Shown: positions 5,518-13,655, numbered from the stretch's first letter. The stretch is DNA of 14,336 nucleotides from JAABRU01 sp964505535 (GCA_964505535.1 CAZDIU010000117.1:1-14336), one strand, 5' to 3'. The notes: generated by a model not told the origin, from the letters alone. Program-made: numbers and translations.

Positions 5518-7161
5518 GCATCTGTCCAGCATTTTTCTCACTGTTGTCAGCAGCTGCTCTGATGTATGGGGCTTGGGGAGCAGTTTTGCGTTTTCTTCCG
5601 GCACAAGTTCTGAAAAATGTGTGTCAAAACTGTAACCTGTGGTGAAAAGAACCGGTATGCGGATGTTGTGCTTATGGATAATTTCAAACACAGCCCTTCC
5701 GCTTTTTCCCGGCATGACCATATCCAGCAGCACAAGCTCAATCCTGTCAGGATTCAGCAGAAAAATACGGACAGCTTCATCTCCATCATGGGCCTCAAGC
5801 ACACGGTATCCGGCATTTTCAAGCAGATGAACATCCATTTGACGCACCTGGGCATCATCTTCGGCCACCAGAACGGTTTCGCCTTTTCCTTGCAAACAGA
5901 CCGATGTTTCAGATACGTCGATTTCCCTTTCCCGGCCTGGTGCTGAAGGCAGGGTAATCCGGAACCGGGTTCCTTTTCCCGCCTCACTGGAAAAACCGAT
6001 GCTTCCCTTATGCTGTTCAATAATGGCATATACGGTGGCCAGGCCAAGCCCGGTTCCTTTTCCCACCTCTTTTGTGGTAAAAAAGGGTTCAAAAACGCGC
6101 TCCTGAATCTCAGGCGGAATTCCGCAGCCCGTATCAGTTACAGAAACAGCCACACAGTTCCCTTTGGATTCCGGCGCGGTATTCCCCGGCATTTTCTCTT
6201 CACTCTCTGCGATTCCGGTTTCAATGGTAATCTCACCGCCATCGGGCATGGCATCCCTGGCATTGACGCAGAGATTGATTAAAACCTGTTCCATCTGAAC
6301 AGGATCAGCATATACCGGGGGGAGCGGTGCATCGCATTTCAGAATCAGCCGGATATGTGCTCCGATCAGACGCTGCAGCATATTCACCAGATTCTGAATC
6401 AGCTCATTCATATCCAGAAATCGCGGTTCCGGGACATCCTTCCGGCTGAAGGCCAGCAACTGCCGCACCAGCGATCTGGACCGATCCACGGCTTTGATAA
6501 TTTCAGCGATGTATTTCCGTGCCGGATTATCCGCCTCAAGAATCAGCCGCATCATATCCCCGTTTCCCTGAATGATCTGCAGCAGATTGTTGAAATCATG
6601 AGCCACCCCGCCTGCCAGCTGCCCCACGGCCTCCATTTTCTGGGAATGGCGCAGCCGGGCTTCCAGCAGGGCATGTTCTTCCTGTGCGCGTTTGCGTTCC
6701 GTAATGTCACGGGCTACCACTATGGCAAAAATTCTGTCTTCAATTCGATGAAATCCCACACTCATTTCCACAGGAATCTGTTTACCTGCTGTAGAAAGCA
6801 GGTCAGCCTCAATGGTTCTGCCCGGGCCGGAACCGGGCGAATCACCTGAAAACAGTTCACTGACCATCTCCCATGCCGGATCGGAAAGGACATTCTTCAG
6901 GAAAAAGGGAGAGGCATCCTCATGCACCTGCCCAATAAAGGTTTCAGCCCTTGCATTCATATCCAGCACCTGTCCGGAAGGAACCTCAGTCCAGAACAGG
7001 GCATCCGCGCTGTGGTCAAGCAGCAGGCGCAGGCGTTCCAGTTCCTGCAAACGCTGGCGAAGCTGGGGATAGTAACTTTTCTGATGGGAACTTTCCCCCA
7101 ATCCCAGCACCTGCCGGCGCAGCTGCTTTCTGCTGTCTTTCGTGTCAGAGGGCTTTTGCAT
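5506..7161 (-). CDS. Cytoplasmic PAS-domain hybrid histidine kinase with C-terminal receiver
   Basis: A two-component sensor of 551 aa from the chosen ATG. Residues 45-155 form a PAS domain ending in the linker ARDITERKRAQ. The HisKA segment has H188 in GGVAHDFNN. The ATPase domain has N300 (NLCVNARDAM), the G1 box DTGCGIP from D343, the F box FEPFFTTK, and the G2 box GKGTGLGLA at 368-376. A receiver domain follows with acidic residues E434-D436, phospho-acceptor D480 in LLDMVMP and K530 in LPKP. There is no membrane segment, HPt or DNA-binding domain, so a separate partner is expected. The frame stays open to a GTG at 7194, but the ATG at 7161 gives a 17-bp overlap with the upstream dehydrogenase gene and is preferred. 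Its Shine-Dalgarno is weak, so translational coupling is likely. The pairing resembles ErcS' beside ErcA in Pseudomonas; that equivalence is inference. Confidence 0.9.
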   Translation of the reverse strand: MQKPSDTKDSRKQLRRQVLGLGESSHQKSYYPQLRQRLQELERLRLLLDHSADALFWTEVPSGQVLDMNARAETFIGQVHEDASPFFLKNVLSDPAWEMVSELFSGDSPGSGPGRTIEADLLSTAGKQIPVEMSVGFHRIEDRIFAIVVARDITERKRAQEEHALLEARLRHSQKMEAVGQLAGGVAHDFNNLLQIIQGNGDMMRLILEADNPARKYIAEIIKAVDRSRSLVRQLLAFSRKDVPEPRFLDMNELIQNLVNMLQRLIGAHIRLILKCDAPLPPVYADPVQMEQVLINLCVNARDAMPDGGEITIETGIAESEEKMPGNTAPESKGNCVAVSVTDTGCGIPPEIQERVFEPFFTTKEVGKGTGLGLATVYAIIEQHKGSIGFSSEAGKGTRFRITLPSAPGREREIDVSETSVCLQGKGETVLVAEDDAQVRQMDVHLLENAGYRVLEAHDGDEAVRIFLLNPDRIELVLLDMVMPGKSGRAVFEIIHKHNIRIPVLFTTGYSFDTHFSELVPEENAKLLPKPHTSEQLLTTVRKMLDRCKGR

Positions 7162-8311
7162 ACAGTTTTTCCATATCCAGAATATCCGGATCACGGGGAT
7201 TGGTCAGGATACAGGGATCCTGCATGGCATTTACCGCCAGCCGGGGGATATCATCGGGCAGAACACCCAGGTTGCCCAGGGTCTGATCAATGCCCAGGGA
7301 TTTCAGAAATTCTCTGATGGCTGACAGAATCGCGAATCTGCATTTATCCGGCCTTGTTTCATCCAGATTCAGATTCATGGCCTTTCCCATCCGGATATAG
7401 GGTTCTTCCGCGGCTCTGAAATTGTATTCCACCACATGGGGCAGGAGAATGGCATTGCATTTTCCGTGGGGAATATCCCGGTATCCTCCCACGCTGTGGG
7501 CCATGGCATGGACTGCCCCCAGGCTGGCATTGGAAAAGGCCAGACCGGCAAAAAGACTGGCCTGCATCATTCCTTTCCGGAATTCTTCGCTGCGGGGATG
7601 CTCACAGGCTCCTTTCAGATTTCTGCACACCAGACGGACGGCCTCCAGCGCATGAAGATCGGTGATGGCTGAATTCGCATTGGAAACCAGGGCTTCCGCG
7701 GCATGCACAAACGCGTCCATGCCTGTGGCCGCAGTCAGATCGTGATCCATTGTGAATGTGGTTTCCGGATCAATCAGGGAAACATCCGGAACCAGCACCT
7801 TGCTCACAATGGCCATTTTCACCCTGCGCAGGGTATCGGTGACAATGGCAAACTGGGAAACATCCGCGGCTGATCCTGCTGTGGTCGGAATGCAGATCAG
7901 CGGCGGACAGGGCACAGGAATTTTGTCAACGCCTTCATAATCGCTGATATGTCCGTTGTTGGTGCATATAATGCCGATTCCCTTGGCGCAGTCCATGGGG
8001 CTTCCGCCGCCCAGGGCAACAATCGCGTCACAGGATTTTTTCCGGTAGATTTCTGCACCTGCCATGACCTCACTGTCTTTGGGATTGGGTGTAACATGAG
8101 AAAAAACAGTGTGTTTCATCCCGGCCTGATCAAGTATCCGGATAATTTCCCCGGCCCATCCTGCTTCCATCACTCCCGGGTCAGTTACAAGCATGGGTCG
8201 CCTGATTTCATAAACTTTCAGATAATTGTCCAAAAGAAACCTGGCTCCGCTTCCAAAAACAAATTCCGGAGCGACAAATTTTCTGAGTCTCTCCACATTG
8301 ACATGGTTCAT
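7145..8311 (-). CDS. ercA: Iron-containing alcohol dehydrogenase, ErcA-like
   Basis: A group III metal-dependent alcohol dehydrogenase of 388 aa, normal length. The N-terminal NAD-binding part has GGGSPMD at 101-107. The metal ligands inferred by spacing to FucO are D199, H203, H268 and H282, with H272 at the catalytic-histidine position. Features recalled from ErcA proteins are a start near FVAPEFVFG, GSPMDCAKGIGI, PPLICIPTTAG, and an end of the type DPCILTNPR...YAKAL. In Pseudomonas ErcA affects regulation of ethanol oxidation and sits beside a sensor kinase. Here too a soluble PAS kinase follows directly, overlapping the 3' end. The ATG at 8311-8309 follows AAGGA (8324-8320, - strand) with 8 nt. 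Alcohol or aldehyde oxidoreductase activity is possible from the residues; the physiological substrate is unknown. The family is certain, the ErcA assignment likely. Confidence 0.88.
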   Translation of the reverse strand: MNHVNVERLRKFVAPEFVFGSGARFLLDNYLKVYEIRRPMLVTDPGVMEAGWAGEIIRILDQAGMKHTVFSHVTPNPKDSEVMAGAEIYRKKSCDAIVALGGGSPMDCAKGIGIICTNNGHISDYEGVDKIPVPCPPLICIPTTAGSAADVSQFAIVTDTLRRVKMAIVSKVLVPDVSLIDPETTFTMDHDLTAATGMDAFVHAAEALVSNANSAITDLHALEAVRLVCRNLKGACEHPRSEEFRKGMMQASLFAGLAFSNASLGAVHAMAHSVGGYRDIPHGKCNAILLPHVVEYNFRAAEEPYIRMGKAMNLNLDETRPDKCRFAILSAIREFLKSLGIDQTLGNLGVLPDDIPRLAVNAMQDPCILTNPRDPDILDMEKLYAKAL

Positions 8312-8350
8312 TCAGGCCATCCTTTTCATGAAAATATTACTGGAGATTTT

Positions 8351-8370
8351 GGGAATCATACCGATTTCCC
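8351..8370. promoter_or_regulatory. Operator-like inverted repeat upstream of ercA
   Basis: GGGAA at 8351-8355 and TTCCC at 8366-8370 form an inverted repeat with a 10-nt spacer, about 40-60 bp before the ercA start codon. This geometry suits a dimeric regulator, but I cannot name one and did not find a convincing sigma-70 or sigma-54 promoter beside it. Confidence 0.3.
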
Positions 8371-8417
8371 ATTGAAAACACACCTGCAGGCAGGCAAAAA
8401 GAAGTTTTCGTGTGTTC

Positions 8418-8451
8418 AAAAAACCGGATTTTTTTGAAAAATCCGGTTTTT
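8418..8451. terminator. Bidirectional terminator-like hairpin
   Basis: AAACCGGATTTTT at 8421-8433 pairs perfectly with AAAAATCCGGTTT at 8437-8449 across the 3-nt loop TTG. On the - strand the stem is followed by six T (complement of 8418-8423), on the + strand by five T (8447-8451). It lies between the amidotransferase gene, transcribed toward it, and ercA, transcribed away from it. The - strand reading would therefore end the kdnB/amidotransferase transcript before ercA. Confidence 0.7.
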
Positions 8452-8573
8452 CTGAAAAACCTGTGTTTCAGATCAATGGCGAATTGGTATCAGCTATATT
8501 TATTTTTCAATTTGATGGCAAAAAAAGCGCAGACTTTCCTGCAATATAATGTTTCAACTTTGGTTTTTTCGTC

Positions 8574-8593
8574 ATTCCGGCGAAAGCCGGAAT
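8574..8593. repeat. REP-like palindrome
   Basis: ATTCCGGC at 8574-8581, loop GAAA, and GCCGGAAT at 8586-8593 form a perfect 8-bp hairpin with a GNRA-type loop. It is preceded by CGTC, giving the widespread CGTCATTCCGGCGAAAGC pattern of dispersed extragenic palindromes in proteobacteria. Such units are usually mobilised by RAYT (TnpA-REP) transposases; none is in this window. Confidence 0.7.
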
Positions 8594-8723
8594 AAGGGAG
8601 GCAACGTCAGGCTGCAACAAGACAAAAGGTTTTTTCACCGGCAGTTCAGGAGCACAGATTGCGTGCAGGCAGACAGTTCCCCTGTTTTCCAGTCCCCGGG
8701 AGAGTCTCTTTTTTTGGACAGAT

Positions 8724-8759
8724 GCCGGGCGGGCAATGCTTTGCTTTTGCCCGGCCGGC
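8724..8759. repeat. GC-rich palindrome
   Basis: GCCGGGCGGGCAA at 8724-8736 pairs with TTGCCCGGCCGGC at 8747-8759 with one mismatch, around a 10-nt loop (TGCTTTGCTT). There is no T run on either side, so it is a poor intrinsic terminator. It could act as an RNA-stabilising or attenuating structure at the 3' end of the upstream - strand transcript, or be a mobile palindrome. Confidence 0.6.
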
Positions 8760-8875
8760 ACCAATATAGATGTTTTTCTCGTTCCGAAGCTCCGGCGTTG
8801 CAGCGCTGATGTACGGGATACTTTGCTTCCTTTCCATATGCGTTCTCAAACCGGAGATTGGGAACGGGCGGACAG

Positions 8876-11800
8876 TCACATCTGTTTCAGCATGGACACA
8901 ATGTAATCCCCGACTTTCTCTGCGGATCTGCCAAAGAGTTCGGAGATTTCCACCCGGTCCAGATACGCATCGTTCCAGACAATGCTGTTTTCTGTCACAA
9001 TGTTCTTGATATGCTCGTATTTGCCGCCCAATGCCCGGATTTTCACCGGCAGGGAAACAGAGTCACGGAAGGCAATGTGCAGAAGCAGGAGATATTCAAT
9101 GCGATTGGCTGCCGAAAGGGAATCAGAGATCAGGGGAATGCAGAGAATGCTGCGGTTGTCCTTTCTGCCTTTGCCGATATACACATTGCCCCGCTGCACA
9201 ATGGTTCTTTTGCTTCCTTTCAACTGATGATCCTGTTCCACACGGGAGGCAATGGCGAGCGAAGAACCTTCCCGTTTCACCACTTCAATGGTGGTCTCAT
9301 CCACAGGCTCGCCCAGCATATTGAGATTGCCGATACGGTACAGGGTCAGTCCGGGCACTGCGGAAAGGATTTCCTGCAGGTTTTTCAGCACCAGCACATT
9401 GCTGGGTGTAAGCTGGGAGATTTTGAATCCCTGTTTTGCAATGCGATCAAAGAGCAGGCCTTCGACTTTTTCAGTCAGGCGGCTGGTTCCCACTGTCACG
9501 GTTTTTGCCTGATGCTTGATGGCATCCACAGGCCGGGCCATTGCGTTGATGGCATTTCCCAGACATTCAAACAGAGCGTTGAGCATGTTGCGCGCTGTTC
9601 CCTTGATGAGAAAATCCAGTTCAAAATCCGTAAATGACAGCCGTCCCGCGAGATATTTGAGCAGCAGCGTGAGATCCGATGACGCATTGAGTCCCATGCC
9701 TGCGGACAGACCGTTTTCACTGCTTTTTTTCCGGAATGCATTGTAAAACACAGCCATTTTTTCCCGGAAATTCTTTTCCAGAATCAGTTCGTATACATCT
9801 GATCCGGCATGAATGCAGTTTTCCACAGCATCCCGGACTTCCTCCCGGAAGGTGTAAAGAAAACGGGAACCTTCATTGATGGTCAGCGCCGCATAATACC
9901 CCCAGACATGTCCCACCAGTGTATTCAGGATCGGCGCCAGATGCTCGCTGATTCTCGGCACATGGAACACATCTGCCGCGTAAGGGGCAAAACGGTTTTC
10001 CTCCTCATCCGCGATCACAATGGGAACAGCCTTGTGCGCACGGAAAATGGCCGTGTCCTTGATAATGTCACCGATGACCGTGGGCCGGGTTCCTGCCGCG
10101 CACACAATAATCAGGGGTTCGGAGGACAGATCAATATGCTTTTTGTCCTCCACAAAATCCGAGGAAATGGTTTTGTAGCACAGTTCGCTGAGCTTGATGC
10201 GGATTTCATCAGCCGAGGTTTTGTTGGGGCCGCTGCCCACCACAGCCCAGTAAGTTCTGCCCAGAGCCAGCCGGTTTGCGGAAGTTTCCATCAGGGATTT
10301 CATGGACAGGATTTTGCGCATATGCCCAGGCAGGGCAAGGAGCTGCCGAAGTTCAGCCGTGACAAAATCATCATCCCGTTTTCCCCGCACACGGGCAAGG
10401 AAAAGACTCAGCAGCGCGCCTGCCACAATCTGGGAATAAAATGCCTTTGTGGAGGCCACCGACATCTCAATGTCCCGTCCGCTGCTGGTGTACATCACGC
10501 CGTCAACCTTGAAGGTGAGATCCGAATCCCGGCGGTTGACAATGGCCAGGGTATGTGCGCCGCGTTCTCTGACCATATCCACCGTGCGGTTGGTGTCTGT
10601 GGTGGTTCCGGACTGACTGATGGCCACCACCAGCGTATCCCGCATTCCCAGATCCGTGTCCCGGAGCTTGAAACCGCTGAGTTCCGAGGCTTTGAGGGAG
10701 GTAATCATCATGGCCGGATCATTCATGCAATAATTGAGAATGTCCGAGCAGGCCTGTGCCGCAACCCCGGCTGTTCCCTGTCCCACAAAAAACACCCGGC
10801 GGATGCTGTTTTCTGCCAAAGCCTCCCGCAGGGAGGCGGGAACTGTTTTCTCGCCCAGAGAAACCGCATATTTGCCATTGTCGAGAATCTTCCACCGGTT
10901 TTGGAGGGTTCTTTCCACTGAAAACGGAGACTCGGAAATTTCCTTGAGAAAATAATGGGGAAAGCCCTGACGGTCTATGTCGCGGGAGGTGAGTTCCGTG
11001 TGTTTGACATTTTTTTCCGACAAATCCACCGGGGTTCCGTCATAACACATGGCCTGAATGCCGCCCAGTCCGCCTGCCAAATCCTGGTTCAGAATGAAAA
11101 TCTGTCCCTGGGTGAGGCCGTTTTTGCCCTGCACGGCCTTTTCACCGTCCATCTTCAGGAATAAGGAGGTTTCCTCAATAAAACCATAGACTTCAGACAC
11201 AGCCATGTAATGATCGTCTGCCAGTCCGATGAATACGGCCTGTCCGCTGCCTTTCTGCGCGAGAAAGAGTTTTCCCGGAGCCAGATCCGTGTGCATGGTA
11301 ATGGCATGGGAGCCTTCAAAGTCATTGACTGCCAGACGGAATGCCTCTGTCACATCATTTCCCATGCACAGATATTTTTCAATCTGCAGCGGAATCATCT
11401 TGGTGTCTGTGGTGATGTCCTGATGAATGCGGCACCCGTTCTGCTCGTGTTCCTCTTTGAGTTTGAGATAGTTGTCAATGTCACCGTTGAGACAGACATG
11501 GAAAATGCCGCTGTCCGTGCGGGTGGTGTCTGCAGCAACCAGCATTCTGTTATCCACCGGATGACAGTTGGCTTCACTGATCGCGCCCACCGATGCCCAT
11601 CGGGTATGGGAGGAAATGGTGTAATTGCGCAGCCGGAAATTGACCAGAGCCTGCAGAATGGGATCTTTTTTGATCTGGGAACGCAGAAACGCGACATTGT
11701 CCCCCAGTCTGCCGATTTCCGCCGCAACCTTGTAGGTAAAGGCAATGGCAGTGATGGGAGAACCGTCTGCGGCTGCGGAATCCCGCACAGAGATGCTCAT

Positions 11801-12469
11801 ATTCACCAGCACATCACGGGTGCTGCGTTCTTTGAACTGTTCCAGAAAATTGGCTTTGTCCAGCGTGTCTGTGAGGGCATCGTATTCGGATCGATCCATG
11901 ACAAACAGCAGGGAGATGCCTGCGGAATCCCGGCCCCGCACTTCCAGCCGATCCAGACTGTTGAGAACTGTGTTGATGCGCTTGAAAATCACGGCCACAG
12001 CGGACGGAACCTTGATCCGGTAAAGCAGATCACGAATTTTGTTTACATTTTCGCACACTTCCTGACGAAGGCACCAGGCAGTGTCCCGAACTTTTTCAAT
12101 CCGTGCTGCCATGATGTCCACATCCCCGGCAGGCATGAGACCCATCTGCTCTTTGAGTGTCCGGGCTTCCTGCTCCACAAAATCCGAAAGCTGGCCCGAA
12201 ATGTCCCAAAGCGCGGACTGCATGTCTTTGTCAGAAAAAACCGTGTAAAAGGGACCGTCTCCTTTCAGAGATTTGGCTGCGCTCTCCAGTTGGGACAGAT
12301 GCATGTTTCCTGCCATATACTGTTCTTCAAAAGAGAGCCGCTGATCCCGGCAGAAGGCAAATCCCTTTTCCCAGATTTGCCGGGCTGATTCCCGGAAGAA
12401 GCCCGGATCAACTTTGCCGTCCCCCTGTTCTCCCTGCCTGATCGATACAATACCTGCAATTCCGCACAT
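8876..12469 (-). CDS. Giant class II glutamine amidotransferase / double-SIS protein (GlmS-related)
   Basis: 1197 aa, about twice the length of GlmS. Met1-Cys2 (MCGIAG) gives the N-terminal nucleophile of a class II amidotransferase. About 145 residues of mostly helical-looking sequence (15-165) are inserted before the next GlmS motif, RLEVRGRDSAG (173-183). Then follow SSHTRWASVG (286-295), LNGDIDNY with N328/G329 as the oxyanion pair, TTDTK (353-357) and FPHYFLKEI (503-511). The glutaminase site thus looks intact. SIS domain 1 has ISQSGTTTDT (617-626) and SVASTKAF (670-677); SIS domain 2 spans about 739-870. The GlmS C-terminal tail with its sugar-binding lysine is not recognisable; a 330-residue extension of unknown fold follows. 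The ATG lies 3 bp after the kdnB stop, with AAGGA inside the end of kdnB, so the two are coupled. It probably transfers glutamine nitrogen to a sugar; the acceptor is unknown. Confidence 0.88.
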   Translation of the reverse strand: MCGIAGIVSIRQGEQGDGKVDPGFFRESARQIWEKGFAFCRDQRLSFEEQYMAGNMHLSQLESAAKSLKGDGPFYTVFSDKDMQSALWDISGQLSDFVEQEARTLKEQMGLMPAGDVDIMAARIEKVRDTAWCLRQEVCENVNKIRDLLYRIKVPSAVAVIFKRINTVLNSLDRLEVRGRDSAGISLLFVMDRSEYDALTDTLDKANFLEQFKERSTRDVLVNMSISVRDSAAADGSPITAIAFTYKVAAEIGRLGDNVAFLRSQIKKDPILQALVNFRLRNYTISSHTRWASVGAISEANCHPVDNRMLVAADTTRTDSGIFHVCLNGDIDNYLKLKEEHEQNGCRIHQDITTDTKMIPLQIEKYLCMGNDVTEAFRLAVNDFEGSHAITMHTDLAPGKLFLAQKGSGQAVFIGLADDHYMAVSEVYGFIEETSLFLKMDGEKAVQGKNGLTQGQIFILNQDLAGGLGGIQAMCYDGTPVDLSEKNVKHTELTSRDIDRQGFPHYFLKEISESPFSVERTLQNRWKILDNGKYAVSLGEKTVPASLREALAENSIRRVFFVGQGTAGVAAQACSDILNYCMNDPAMMITSLKASELSGFKLRDTDLGMRDTLVVAISQSGTTTDTNRTVDMVRERGAHTLAIVNRRDSDLTFKVDGVMYTSSGRDIEMSVASTKAFYSQIVAGALLSLFLARVRGKRDDDFVTAELRQLLALPGHMRKILSMKSLMETSANRLALGRTYWAVVGSGPNKTSADEIRIKLSELCYKTISSDFVEDKKHIDLSSEPLIIVCAAGTRPTVIGDIIKDTAIFRAHKAVPIVIADEEENRFAPYAADVFHVPRISEHLAPILNTLVGHVWGYYAALTINEGSRFLYTFREEVRDAVENCIHAGSDVYELILEKNFREKMAVFYNAFRKKSSENGLSAGMGLNASSDLTLLLKYLAGRLSFTDFELDFLIKGTARNMLNALFECLGNAINAMARPVDAIKHQAKTVTVGTSRLTEKVEGLLFDRIAKQGFKISQLTPSNVLVLKNLQEILSAVPGLTLYRIGNLNMLGEPVDETTIEVVKREGSSLAIASRVEQDHQLKGSKRTIVQRGNVYIGKGRKDNRSILCIPLISDSLSAANRIEYLLLLHIAFRDSVSLPVKIRALGGKYEHIKNIVTENSIVWNDAYLDRVEISELFGRSAEKVGDYIVSMLKQM

Positions 12470-12472
12470 GGT

Positions 12473-13540
12473 TCACATCCTTTGATAAAGTTCCCGAATC
12501 CGTTCACGGGTCATGACTTTTTTCCAGTCTTTGCCCAGCGCGTTTTCCCACAAAGGTTCCAGCACCAAAGCCACATCCGTCATTTTTCCGATTTTTTCCT
12601 CTGCCAGCCCGGACACAAGACCGCGGGGGAGTTTCACGCCGTTTTTTTCCATCATCTGCCGGAATTCCCGAACCCCTTCCGGATAAAATTCCTCCAGATA
12701 ATCAAAGGCCACGCAGTTGCCAATGCCATGATGCAGTCCCAGCACAAAGGAAAGTCCGTAGGACAGGGCATGGCATACGCCCACCTGGGAATACGCGATG
12801 CTCATGCCACCGAAATACGAGGCCATCATCAGTTTGTCATCCGCATCCGGGGGATTGGCAAGAAACACCTCCCGGCAGAGTTCCATTGCCTTTTCTCCAT
12901 AAGCACGGCTGAATGCGTTGAGATAGGTTCCCTGCAAAGATTCGACGCAGTGAATATAGCAGTCCATACCCGTGTAAAAGCGCTGATCCGCAGGCACGCC
13001 GGACAGCAGTTCCGGGTCCAGCACTACCTGATCAAAAACCGTGTAGTCAGAGTTGATGCCCAGTTTTTTCTGCGGCCCGGTGAGAACCGTTGTGCGGGAC
13101 ACTTCCGCACCTGTGCCTGCAAGTGTGGGAATACCCGCATGATAAACCGCAGGGTTTTTGATGAGATCCCAGCCCTGATAATCCGCAGCAGATCCCGGAT
13201 TGGTGAGCATCAGGGAAACGGCTTTCGCGAGATCCATGACACTGCCTCCGCCAATGCCAATCACGCCGTCCGGCAGAATTTTGGAATGCGCCCTGACCTG
13301 CGCGGTGAGTTCATCCACATATTTGGTTTTGGGTTCGTCAGTGGTATCCGCCAGGATGATCATATCACCGGGTTTCGCGGGAATGCGGGCCACCAGCGGT
13401 TTGCCGGTGAACACATGATCGGCAATGAAAACGATAAATGAACCGGGTGTTTTGCGCTGTTTGGCGAGAATGTCATCCAACTGGTTAAAGCAGCCCCTGC
13501 CAAAAACCATATTGGAAACCAGTTTGAAATTTCTGAACAT
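12473..13540 (-). CDS. kdnB: 3-deoxy-D-manno-octulosonate 8-oxidase (KdnB-like)
   Basis: An iron-containing alcohol dehydrogenase-family protein of 355 aa. KdnB in Shewanella works with the PLP aminotransferase KdnA to turn Kdo into 8-amino-3,8-dideoxy-Kdo for lipopolysaccharide; KdnB oxidises C8. Landmarks match what I recall of Shewanella KdnB: MVFGRG (11-16), the nucleotide-binding GIGGGSVMDLAKAV (95-108), YQGWDLIKNP, NSDYTVFDQ (163-171), FYTGMDCYIHCVESL (188-202) and HHGIGNC (270-276). Metal ligands inferred by family spacing are D193, H197, H257 and H271. The ATG at 13540-13538 follows AGAGGA (complement of 13548-13553) with a 7-nt spacer. The amidotransferase gene starts 3 bp after its stop. 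No kdnA is in the window. It belongs to the same superfamily as ErcA at 7145-8311 but to a clearly different branch. Confidence 0.88.
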   Translation of the reverse strand: MFRNFKLVSNMVFGRGCFNQLDDILAKQRKTPGSFIVFIADHVFTGKPLVARIPAKPGDMIILADTTDEPKTKYVDELTAQVRAHSKILPDGVIGIGGGSVMDLAKAVSLMLTNPGSAADYQGWDLIKNPAVYHAGIPTLAGTGAEVSRTTVLTGPQKKLGINSDYTVFDQVVLDPELLSGVPADQRFYTGMDCYIHCVESLQGTYLNAFSRAYGEKAMELCREVFLANPPDADDKLMMASYFGGMSIAYSQVGVCHALSYGLSFVLGLHHGIGNCVAFDYLEEFYPEGVREFRQMMEKNGVKLPRGLVSGLAEEKIGKMTDVALVLEPLWENALGKDWKKVMTRERIRELYQRM

Positions 13541-13613
13541 GAGTTAATCCTCTTTTTGTTGCGGTTACAGGTTAAAATAAAGACAAATCAGATGGTATGT
13601 GATGTTTTTGTTT

Positions 13614-13637
13614 CCCACAGAGAACACAGAGAAAAAA
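13614..13637. repeat. Short dispersed-type repeat (ACAGAGA motif)
   Basis: CCCACAGAGAACACAGAGA followed by an A run contains CACAGAGA twice in tandem (13616 and 13624). This short sequence type (CTCTGTGTTCTCTGTGG on the other strand) is familiar from intergenic regions of many environmental bacteria. Only one copy is in this window, so its repeat status rests on prior knowledge. Confidence 0.4.
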
Positions 13638-13655
13638 TCCGTAAGGATTGATATT

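Larger units (their letters stand above)
8452..8875. other. Palindrome-rich intergenic spacer, no gene supported
   Basis: The 424 bp between the terminator and the amidotransferase stop codon hold two strong palindromes (annotated separately) but no gene with a plausible start and ribosome binding site. A - strand frame here translates to a stretch reading IPAFAGMT, the well-known spurious translation of REP-type palindromes, so I treat it as repeat sequence. The stretch from about 8600 to 8870 could be a longer dispersed repeat; only a genome-wide comparison can show this. Confidence 0.5.

Noticed and set aside
7162..7194. Extended kinase start at the GTG at 7194
   Set aside because: It would deepen the overlap with ercA to 50 bp and add residues with no domain match; the ATG at 7161 is the more economical start.
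8507..8879. Overlapping - strand open frames of 77 and 85 codons
   Set aside because: One reads through the REP palindrome giving IPAFAGMT, a familiar spurious translation; neither has a convincing start signal.
9809..12388. Long + strand open frames (370 and 392 codons) opposite the amidotransferase gene
   Set aside because: Composition is that of a reverse-complement shadow (many His, Gly, Cys), with no recognisable motif, while the - strand frame has continuous family motifs.
12482..13441. Open frame of 319 codons on the + strand opposite kdnB
   Set aside because: kdnB on the - strand has catalytic residues and family-length match; the + strand frame has no recognised motif or ribosome binding site.
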